A stretch of DNA of 64,000 bases from NCBI GenBank assembly GCA_023430045.1, contig JAEZCF010000121.1:1-64000 (forward strand), in the 5' to 3' direction. Within the stretch, counting starts at the first letter, position 1; each line of letters begins with the position of its first letter. Made by a program: the position numbers and the translations under genes. The notes beneath the pieces are model-generated. The model worked only from the letters and a program-made list of their open reading frames with translations. It did not search any database and had not been told where the DNA came from. Below are positions 58,104-64,000 of the stretch, in pieces. The DNA comes from Pseudomonadota bacterium (GTDB lineage Bacteria; Pseudomonadota; Gammaproteobacteria; Xanthomonadales; Xanthomonadaceae).

Positions 58104-58953
58104 CGGGCGCCTCCGTCTCCAGTTTCAGGGGCAGCACCACGAAGAACTCCGAGCCCTCGCCCGGGGTGCTGTGCACGCCCACGTGGCCGCCCAGCAGTTC
58201 GGCGAAGCGCTTGCACAGCGACAGGCCCAGGCCGGTACCGCGCAGCCGCTTCTGCAGCGGCGAATCCACCTGCACGAAATCCTCGAACAGGGTCGCCTGC
58301 AGTTCCGTGGGAATGCCGATGCCGGTATCGAGCACGCTGAAGCAGATCGCGTCGTCACCCTGCGTGCGCGCCGATACCACCACCTTGCCGTGCGGGGTGA
58401 ATTTCAGCGCATTGGCGATGAAATTGCGCAGGATCTGCGCCAGCTTCTTGTCGTCCGTATACAACATCGGCAACGCCGGCGGATCCACGAATTCCAGGTC
58501 GATGTGGTTGCCGTCCACCAGGGGACGGAACATGCCACGCAATGCCGAGAACAGGTCCATCAGGTCGAACCACGCGGGCGAGATGGTGATCCTGCCGGCT
58601 TCGATCTTGGCCAGGTCCAGCAGGTCGTCGACCATTTCCCGCAGCTCGCTGGCGGCACCGTTGATGAAGCCCACCTGCTGGCGCTGGCCCGCGCTGAGCA
58701 CGCCATCCAGGCCATCGTCCAGCAGCCGGGTCATGCTCAGGATGGAGCCCAGCGGGGTTCGCAGCTCATGACTCATGTAGGACAGGAACCGGCTCTTGAG
58801 CTCGGACACATGCCGCAGCTGTTCGGCCTGCTGGTCGAGTTCGGCATACAGCGCGAGCACGCCCTGGTTGGTCTCATCCAGTTCGGCGCGCAGCGCCTCA
58901 TTCTCCTGGCGCAGGCGCTCCAGCTCCTGCCCAGGTTCGTGCATGCTGTTCAT
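58090..58953 (-). CDS. Histidine kinase of the stressosome operon
   Basis: The 287-residue kinase starts with a coiled coil (residues about 8-55), then HisKA with His62 (SYMSHELRTPLGSI) and HATPase_c (NFIANALKFTPHG, DTGIGIPTE, GTGLGLSLCKRFAELL). It has no sensor or membrane domain, so it may take its signal from the stressosome through the coiled coil. ATG 58953 overlaps the phosphatase gene stop by 4 nt. Confidence 0.9.
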   Translation of the reverse strand: MNSMHEPGQELERLRQENEALRAELDETNQGVLALYAELDQQAEQLRHVSELKSRFLSYMSHELRTPLGSILSMTRLLDDGLDGVLSAGQRQQVGFINGAASELREMVDDLLDLAKIEAGRITISPAWFDLMDLFSALRGMFRPLVDGNHIDLEFVDPPALPMLYTDDKKLAQILRNFIANALKFTPHGKVVVSARTQGDDAICFSVLDTGIGIPTELQATLFEDFVQVDSPLQKRLRGTGLGLSLCKRFAELLGGHVGVHSTPGEGSEFFVVLPLKLETEAPGDAE

Positions 58954-59969
58954 CTGAAAGCTCCCACGCGCAGCGCGACGATGCATGCGTCATCGCGCCC
59001 GCGGTCGAAATCGCGTTGCAGCACGGCGACCACAAGGGCCGGGTGCCGGTGCTGGAGGCCGGGATAATCCCGCAGGCTCCAGCGTGCCTGGAGGCCGTCG
59101 CTGTGCATGACCAGCAGCGTGCCAGCGTCGGCGTGAAGAACGAATGCCTGCGCGCGACGGTACTGCGCGCCGACGATGCCCGGCATGGAGGCCAGGCCGC
59201 GCGATGCGTCCTGGGTACACAGACTGCCGGCGATGTTGCCGACACCGGCGTAATCAACAGTGCCCGAAGCCGGCACCAGACAGGCCACGGCCGCCGCCGC
59301 ACCACGCGTGCCGGACATCTCCGCATGCATGCGCGCGATGCGCTCCACCGCGCCCTCGCCCGCGGCTGATGCTGCCGCAGCGCGCACGCCCGCCAGCGCT
59401 GCATCCGCAGCCGGCAGGCCATGGCCAAGGCCGTCGATCACCGTGAGCGCAAGACCGCCGTCCCATGCACGCAGATGCCAGGCATCGCCGCAGACCACCT
59501 CATGCTTGAACGGGAGTCGCAGCGCACCATAACCAGGATCAACATCGCGTGGCGCCCGCTCGGCGAATACGCGCACGACCAGCACCGCACCGCGGTCATC
59601 GCACCAGGCATCCATCACCCGCGCCTGGCGCGCGATCGCCCCCATGCCCAGGCCTTGGCTGTCGCCGGTCGAATAGCCATCCTGCAGCGCCTGTGCCAGC
59701 ACGAAACCCGGGCCGCGATCCACGCTCACCAGCTCCACGCCCTGCCCGTCGTGGCCCGCGACCAGCGACAGGTACATGCGTCCACCGCCACCATGGCGCC
59801 ACAGGTTGGTGGCCATTTCGGTGGCCGCCAGTGCCACGCGGCCGGCATCGGTCTCGTTGAAGCCCGCCTGCGCGGCCAGCAGCAGCGCTTCACGACGTGC
59901 CTGGCCTACCTGGGTGGTTTCTTCCACAACGACAACGCGGGTGACATGCCCGGCAAAATTCAGCTCCAT
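58950..59969 (-). CDS. RsbX-like PP2C phosphatase with N-terminal RsbT-type ATPase domain
   Basis: The 339-residue protein has two parts. Residues about 1-140 are an anti-sigma-type HATPase fold (ALAATEMATNLWRHGGGGRMYL, GLGMGAIARQ). Residues about 150-339 are a SpoIIE/PP2C phosphatase (VVCGDAWHL, TVIDGLGHGLPAA, LLVMHSDGL, DDACIVAL metal motifs). In stressosomes RsbX removes phosphates from RsbR and RsbS to reset the complex. It overlaps rsbT by 10 nt. Confidence 0.9.
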   Translation of the reverse strand: MELNFAGHVTRVVVVEETTQVGQARREALLLAAQAGFNETDAGRVALAATEMATNLWRHGGGGRMYLSLVAGHDGQGVELVSVDRGPGFVLAQALQDGYSTGDSQGLGMGAIARQARVMDAWCDDRGAVLVVRVFAERAPRDVDPGYGALRLPFKHEVVCGDAWHLRAWDGGLALTVIDGLGHGLPAADAALAGVRAAAASAAGEGAVERIARMHAEMSGTRGAAAAVACLVPASGTVDYAGVGNIAGSLCTQDASRGLASMPGIVGAQYRRAQAFVLHADAGTLLVMHSDGLQARWSLRDYPGLQHRHPALVVAVLQRDFDRGRDDACIVALRVGAFR

Positions 59970-60361
59970 TTTACGATCGTCACCCGCGTGCCCTCGCCGG
60001 GCGCACTGTCCAGCTCGAACTCGTCCACCAGCCGCCGCGACCCGGACAGGCCCAAGCCCATGCCGGTGCCCGACGACCAGCCGTCGGTCAGCGCCCGCGC
60101 ATGGTCGGGAATGCCCGGTCCCTGGTCCGCGAATATCAACTGGATGCCCCTGCGCACGCCGCGTTCCACGAGGGACCAGCGCATTTCGCCGCCGCCCCCG
60201 TAGATCACTGCGTTGCGGGCCAGCTCGCTGGCGGCGGTGACCAGCTTGGTCTGGTCCACCAGCCGCAATCCTGACGCTACCGCCAGCTGGCGCACGGCCT
60301 GGCGCGCCAGCACCACGTCCTGCTCGCCGCGGACGGGTATCGAACCGCTGGATTCGGTCAT
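59960..60361 (-). CDS. rsbT: RsbT-type serine/threonine kinase
   Basis: The 133-residue protein has the RsbT kinase fold with the N-box (AASELARNAVIYGGGGEMRW), G1 (FADQGPGIPD) and G2 (GTGMGLGLSGSRRLVDEF). It phosphorylates RsbR and RsbS STAS domains and, when released, activates the output. It overlaps rsbS by 4 nt. Confidence 0.93.
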   Translation of the reverse strand: MTESSGSIPVRGEQDVVLARQAVRQLAVASGLRLVDQTKLVTAASELARNAVIYGGGGEMRWSLVERGVRRGIQLIFADQGPGIPDHARALTDGWSSGTGMGLGLSGSRRLVDEFELDSAPGEGTRVTIVKWS

Positions 60362-60720
60362 GGCGACGCTTCAGGTTGCTGCAGCAGCTTCATGCCGCGC
60401 TCGACGTTCAGCGCGGTGCGTACGCCGCGCAGGTCCAGGCCCAGTTCGACCAGGGTGATCGCCACGGCCGGCTGCATGCCGACCAGCACGGTGGAGGCAT
60501 CCATGATGCGCCCCAGCGCGGAGATGGTGGAGATCATCCGGCCGATGAAGGAATCGACGATGTCCAGCGCGGAAATGTCGATCAGCACACCCCGAGCGGA
60601 GGTGCGCTGGATCCTGTCGGTCAGGTCGTCCTGCAGGGTCAGCGCGAGCTGATCGTGCATGTCCACCTGTATCGTCACCAGCAGCAGATCGCCCATCTGC
60701 AGGATCGGGATGCGATCCAT
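60358..60720 (-). CDS. rsbS: RsbS-type stressosome scaffold (STAS domain)
   Basis: The 120-residue STAS protein has the phospho-Ser site in DIVDSFIGRM (Ser57) and a second candidate Thr89 in AVAITLVELG. It forms the stressosome core with RsbR and holds RsbT. It starts 1 nt after rsbR. Confidence 0.93.
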   Translation of the reverse strand: MDRIPILQMGDLLLVTIQVDMHDQLALTLQDDLTDRIQRTSARGVLIDISALDIVDSFIGRMISTISALGRIMDASTVLVGMQPAVAITLVELGLDLRGVRTALNVERGMKLLQQPEASP

Positions 60721-60721
60721 C

Positions 60722-61576
60722 TCAGCGCGCCACCCGGGTCACCACCTGTCCAGTACGCTGCAGCGCCAGCGCCAGCGCATCGGCCAGGTTGGCCTTGGTG
60801 ACGATGCCCTGCAGGTCCAGGCCGAGGTGCACGATGGTCTGTGCGATCTGCGGCCGCACGCCGCTGATGATGGCGTCCGCGCCCATCAGGCGGATGGCGG
60901 TGACCGTCTTCAGCAGGTGCTGGGCGACCAGGGTGTCCACGGTGGGCACGCCGGTGATGTCGATGATGGCGATTTCCGAGCCGGTATCCACGATCCGCTG
61001 CAGCAGCGATTCCATCACCACCTGGGTGCGCTGGGAATCCAGCGTACCGATCATCGGCAGCGCCAGCACGCCTTCCCACAGCTTCACCACCGGGGTGGAC
61101 AGTTCCAGCATTTCTTCCTGCTGGCGCTGGATGACATCCTCGCGGCTCTTCTGGAACGCCTTCACCGTATGCAGGCCGAGCACGTCCAGCAGTTCGGAGA
61201 TCGCCCACAACTGGTCACCGAGCTGCCGCGCATCGTCGGTCAGGCCGGCCTGGACGCGCTCGCTCAGCGGCCGCTTCAATGAAAAGATGAAGGTGGCGGT
61301 TTCCGAGGAATTGAAGCCCCTGCGCGCCCGCTCGGCGGACAGGTCCTCAAGGAAACGGCGGATCGGCTGCCACTCCGGTCCCTGCAGCGAACCGACATCG
61401 GCAGCAGCCATCGCCTGCAGGAACAGGCGCCAGAATTCACGGGTCTGGGTGTCCAGCTCCTGGCGGCTGATGCGGTTGTCCTGGGCCTGCCCGGCCAGGT
61501 TCTGCTGCCATTGGGCAAGGATCTGTTCTTCGTTGCCGCGAATCAGTTCAAGCGTGTGCTGCTGCAAAGCCGCCAT
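60722..61576 (-). CDS. rsbR: RsbR-type stressosome sensor-scaffold
   Basis: The 284-residue protein has an N-terminal RsbRD-type sensor region (EEQILAQWQQNLAGQ..., residues about 8-140), a linker helix and a C-terminal STAS domain (about 165-280). Candidate phospho-Thr sites are Thr208, Thr212 and Thr215 (ITGVPTVDT) and Thr247 (IAQTIVHLG). The N-terminal domain resembles the RsbRD family rather than a haem globin. AGGAAT precedes the ATG. It is the first gene of the operon. Confidence 0.92.
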   Translation of the reverse strand: MAALQQHTLELIRGNEEQILAQWQQNLAGQAQDNRISRQELDTQTREFWRLFLQAMAAADVGSLQGPEWQPIRRFLEDLSAERARRGFNSSETATFIFSLKRPLSERVQAGLTDDARQLGDQLWAISELLDVLGLHTVKAFQKSREDVIQRQQEEMLELSTPVVKLWEGVLALPMIGTLDSQRTQVVMESLLQRIVDTGSEIAIIDITGVPTVDTLVAQHLLKTVTAIRLMGADAIISGVRPQIAQTIVHLGLDLQGIVTKANLADALALALQRTGQVVTRVAR

Positions 61577-61658
61577 GGATTATTCCTGCACAGGGAGGGC
61601 CCGCCGTCCGTATCTCGGTGCGACGAAGCCGGAAGGGCTCGGGACGGCGCGGCGACGG

Positions 61659-61679
61659 CACGGAACCATTGGCTCCGTG
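61659..61679. promoter_or_regulatory. Imperfect palindrome between cutC and the stressosome operon
   Basis: CACGGA-ACCATTGGC-TCCGTG has 6-bp outer arms and an inner CCA/TGG, 83 bp upstream of rsbR. It could be an operator for the stressosome operon or the end of the cutC transcript. No T-run follows. Confidence 0.35.
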
Positions 61680-61714
61680 ACTCCCCGCGTCTGTCACGTC
61701 GCTAGATTACGCGA

Positions 61715-62494
61715 TCAGCTTGGTGTTGACTGCGTGAAGAGCGCATCTTTCGCAGCGGCGTCCGCCTCGTCCAGGGCCGCCCGCAAGGCGGCGATTTCGG
61801 CAACGTCGGACTGCGGATGGTCGTTGTCCAGCCCGCGCAGCGAACCGTTGCGCCAGGCCATGCGCGAAGCGCGAACGCGGCTGGCCGATGCATGGAACTC
61901 GTCACAGCCGCTGCGCCGGGCAACGTCGACGATGTTCGCCGAGGTGATGCCGGCGCCGGCCATCATGCGCATGCGACCCTTGGCCTGCGCGACCCGCCTG
62001 GCCAGCTCACCGGCGCCTTCCAGCGCCGATGCCTGCCCGCCGGACGAGAGCACGCGTGCGCAGCCCAACGTGACGATGTCTTCCAATGCGGCATGAGGAT
62101 CGCGTACGGCATCGAAAGCGCGATGGAAGGTCACCTGCATGTCGCCCGCGGCGGCGACCAGTTCGCGGCAGACCGGCAGGTCGATCGTCGCTTCGGCGGT
62201 CAGCGCCCCCAGCACCACGCCATCGCATCCCAGTGCGCGGCAATGGCGGATGTCGGCCAGCATGGCGTCCACCTCGGGTTCGTCGTACAGGAAATCACCT
62301 GTACGCGGCCGCACCAGCACGAACAACGGCAGGCGCAGGCGGTCGCGCGCCACCGCCACCGTGCCATGCGACGGCGTGGTGCCGCCGCTGGCCAGATCGG
62401 CGAACAGCTCCACCCGGTCCGCACCGCCGGCCTGCGCGGCCAGCGCCGAGCCAAGCGATCCACAGGCGATCTCCAGCAGCCGGCGCGCGCTCAT
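61715..62494 (-). CDS. cutC: CutC-family copper homeostasis protein
   Basis: The 259-residue TIM-barrel protein matches CutC (LLEIACGSLGSALAAQAGGADRVELFADLASGGTTPSHG, VLVRPRTGDFLYDEPEVDAMLADI, VTFHRAFDAV, VLSSGGQASALEG, MAGAGITSANI). CutC was linked to copper handling in E. coli, though its enzyme activity is unsettled. It overlaps the asparaginase gene by 4 nt. Confidence 0.9.
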   Translation of the reverse strand: MSARRLLEIACGSLGSALAAQAGGADRVELFADLASGGTTPSHGTVAVARDRLRLPLFVLVRPRTGDFLYDEPEVDAMLADIRHCRALGCDGVVLGALTAEATIDLPVCRELVAAAGDMQVTFHRAFDAVRDPHAALEDIVTLGCARVLSSGGQASALEGAGELARRVAQAKGRMRMMAGAGITSANIVDVARRSGCDEFHASASRVRASRMAWRNGSLRGLDNDHPQSDVAEIAALRAALDEADAAAKDALFTQSTPS

Positions 62495-63492
62495 GCCTGC
62501 TCGCTGGCGTACACCGATGCCGCGTCGCGCAGGTCGTCCTGCCGCCGGGCATCGCAGACCGCGTAGACGAATCCACGGTGCAGCGCATAGGCGCCGACAT
62601 CACCATCACGATTCATCGCCAGGAAGCAGACCTGCAGCGTGCGGCTGGCTTCAGGACGTTTCCGCACCACGCGGGCAATGGCTTCGCGGCAGGCCTCGTC
62701 CGGCGTGCGCCCCTGCCGCATCAGTTCCACGACCAGGAAGGACGCCGCATTGCGGATCATCTCCTCACCGACGCCGGAGGCGGTTGCCGCACCGACGTCG
62801 TTGTCCACGTACAGGCCGGCACCGATGATCGGGCTGTCGCCGACCCGGCCAGCCAGCTTCCACGCCATGCCGCTGGTGGTACAGGCGCCTGCCAGGCGCC
62901 CCTGCGCATCCCGCGCGAGGATGCCGAGCGTGTCGTGGTTGCTGCTGTCGCCAGGACGGCCCCGGCGCTCGGCATTGATCTGCGGCGAGTACTCGGCGGT
63001 CCGCTTCCATTCCTGCCACGCTCTGCGCGCCTCGTCGGTAAGCAGTGCCTCCTCGGCGAAGCCCTGTTCCAGCGCGAACTGCCGGGCACCCTGGCCGACC
63101 AGCATCACGTGCGGGGTCTGCTCCATCACCCGTCGCGCCACCGACACCGGGTGGCCGATGTCCACCAGCGCGGCCACCGAACCGCAACGCCCGTCACCGG
63201 CCATGATGCTGGCATCCAGGCTCAGCACGCCGTCGCGGTCAGGATTGCCACAGCGCCCGACGGTGGGATTGCACAGTTCGCTTTCGGCCCAGCGGGCGCC
63301 GCGTTCAACGGCATCCAGCGCACTGCCGCCATCGGCCAGCAGTGTCCAGGCGGCCTGGTTGGCACCGACGCCGAAATCCCAGGTGGATACCACGCGGGCT
63401 CCGTGTGCGCCCGACGCACGCGCGGCACGTGGCAGTCCCGCCGCCCCGAGCGCAAGCGCGCCGGCCTGCAGGAAGCGTCTACGATCGGTCAT
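62491..63492 (-). CDS. N4-(beta-N-acetylglucosaminyl)-L-asparaginase (Ntn hydrolase)
   Basis: The 333-residue precursor has a twin-arginine-like signal (DRRRFLQAGALALGAAGLPRAARA). The Ntn-hydrolase motif is SSNHDTLGILA, with autocatalytic nucleophile Thr188, and GRVGDSPIIGAGLYVDNDVGAATASG follows. It cleaves the GlcNAc-Asn bond of glycoasparagine in the periplasm, which could follow the GH92 and other glycan enzymes. CAGGAGA precedes the ATG. Confidence 0.9.
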   Translation of the reverse strand: MTDRRRFLQAGALALGAAGLPRAARASGAHGARVVSTWDFGVGANQAAWTLLADGGSALDAVERGARWAESELCNPTVGRCGNPDRDGVLSLDASIMAGDGRCGSVAALVDIGHPVSVARRVMEQTPHVMLVGQGARQFALEQGFAEEALLTDEARRAWQEWKRTAEYSPQINAERRGRPGDSSNHDTLGILARDAQGRLAGACTTSGMAWKLAGRVGDSPIIGAGLYVDNDVGAATASGVGEEMIRNAASFLVVELMRQGRTPDEACREAIARVVRKRPEASRTLQVCFLAMNRDGDVGAYALHRGFVYAVCDARRQDDLRDAASVYASEQA

Positions 63493-63567
63493 GCGAAGGG
63501 TCTCCTGTAGGGCATCCCGGCCAACGGCGGGACCTGTCGTGATGATGTACCGGCCAACCGCCGGGAG

Positions 63568-64000
63568 CTAACGGGACGGATCGACCTGCGACGCTGCGTC
63601 CTCGCGCCACGCCGCCGCGCCGAGCACGCCCAGTTCGCCGTGTTCGACCCGCCACACCGGCACACCGCGCAGCACATCGGTCAGCACGCCCTTGTTGAGG
63701 AAGCGCTCGACGAACGGGCTGCCGGGCAGGAAGCGGGCGATATGGCTGGAAATGCCGCCCGCCAGATAGACCGAACGGGCGCCGAAGGTCACCGCGAGAT
63801 CACCGACGAAACTGCCCAGCCAGCCGCAGAATACCGTCACCGTGTCCGACGCGGTCTCGTCATCGCCACGCTGCGCGGCGGCCAGCAGGCCTTCGGTATC
63901 GGTCCAGTGCGCGGCCACGCCACGCAACCGGCACAGGCTCTGGTAAAGGTTGAGCATGCCGGTGCCGGACAGTACCCGCTCGTTGTCCACGTGCGGCCAG
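63568..64000 (-). CDS. glk: Glucokinase, C-terminal part (cut by window end)
   Basis: The visible 140-odd residues match the C-terminal half of Glk-type glucokinase (ERVLSGTGMLNLYQSLCRLRG, GWLGSFVGDLAVTFGARSVYLAGGISSHIARFLPGSPFVERFLNKGVLTDVLRGVPVWRV). The reading frame stays open to the window edge, so the start lies outside. It phosphorylates glucose, the product of the GH3 enzyme, with ATP. Placed 75 nt downstream of the asparaginase in gene order. Confidence 0.9.
   Translation of the reverse strand, partial: WPHVDNERVLSGTGMLNLYQSLCRLRGVAAHWTDTEGLLAAAQRGDDETASDTVTVFCGWLGSFVGDLAVTFGARSVYLAGGISSHIARFLPGSPFVERFLNKGVLTDVLRGVPVWRVEHGELGVLGAAAWREDAASQVDPSR

Noticed and set aside
55680..58340. 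886-codon open frame on the plus strand opposite the hybrid kinase
   Set aside because: Same effect; the minus strand has full kinase and receiver motifs and the operon overlaps.
63519..63566. Two near-copies of CCGGCCAAC upstream of the asparaginase/glucokinase junction
   Set aside because: They may be degenerate palindromic repeats, but the matches are too short and imperfect to call.

Overview
The window is high-GC chromosomal DNA from a gammaproteobacterium of the Xanthomonadaceae, most likely Stenotrophomonas. The clearest sign is a set of short palindromic repeats beginning GTAG (GTAGAGCCGA...TCGGCT) between genes at about 13.8, 31.6 and 56.1 kb. These match the SMAG (Stenotrophomonas maltophilia GTAG) repeat family. 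A DUF3247 protein, a type known from Xanthomonas, agrees with this. Genes are tightly packed, often with 4-nt ATGA or GTGA overlaps. I see no prophage, IS element, CRISPR array, rRNA or tRNA.

Layout. 0-8.8 kb: a BLUF photoreceptor, a zinc alcohol dehydrogenase, an uncharacterised SPFH / zinc-ribbon / small-membrane-protein operon, and a large PAS hybrid histidine kinase. 8.8-13.8 kb: a TetR repressor with a twin operator over its own promoter, then a two-gene RND multidrug pump. 13.8-19.7 kb: a CzcCBA-type heavy-metal efflux operon headed by a small His-rich periplasmic protein. 19.8-25.6 kb: an FG-GAP lipoprotein, then a siderophore receptor operon with PepSY and two small membrane proteins. 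25.7-27.8 kb: a response regulator, histidine phosphatase and NAD(P)HX dehydratase. 27.9-31.5 kb: a GH3-GH16 beta-glucan operon. 32-35.4 kb: small conserved proteins, a thioredoxin-reductase-like flavoenzyme, an M23 peptidase and a cupin. 35.5-40.9 kb: a periplasmic molybdenum aldehyde oxidoreductase (paoABC type) with its XdhC-like chaperone and MocA. 41-45.3 kb: a GH92 mannosidase and small stress and housekeeping genes.

At 45.4-45.8 kb is a tmRNA gene (ssrA) whose two halves are in reversed order, so it is circularly permuted and should give a two-piece tmRNA. Its reading frame specifies the tag ANQDDYHQVRMAA. This is the most notable RNA feature of the window. Upstream of it lies a four-gene operon (acyl-CoA-dehydrogenase-like, PIG-L deacetylase, NodS-like methyltransferase, GT2 glycosyltransferase) that looks like an undescribed modification pathway.

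49.4-55.6 kb is a single molybdenum operon (moaA, a moaC-moaB fusion, moeA, moaD, moaE, modA, modB, modC). It supplies the cofactor that the paoABC enzyme needs. 56.2-61.6 kb encodes a complete stressosome (RsbR, RsbS, RsbT, an RsbX-like phosphatase) whose downstream genes are two histidine kinases, with no sigma-factor gene beside them. The window ends with cutC, an N4-type asparaginase and the 3' part of glucokinase.

Protein families were assigned by eye from motifs. No database search was run.
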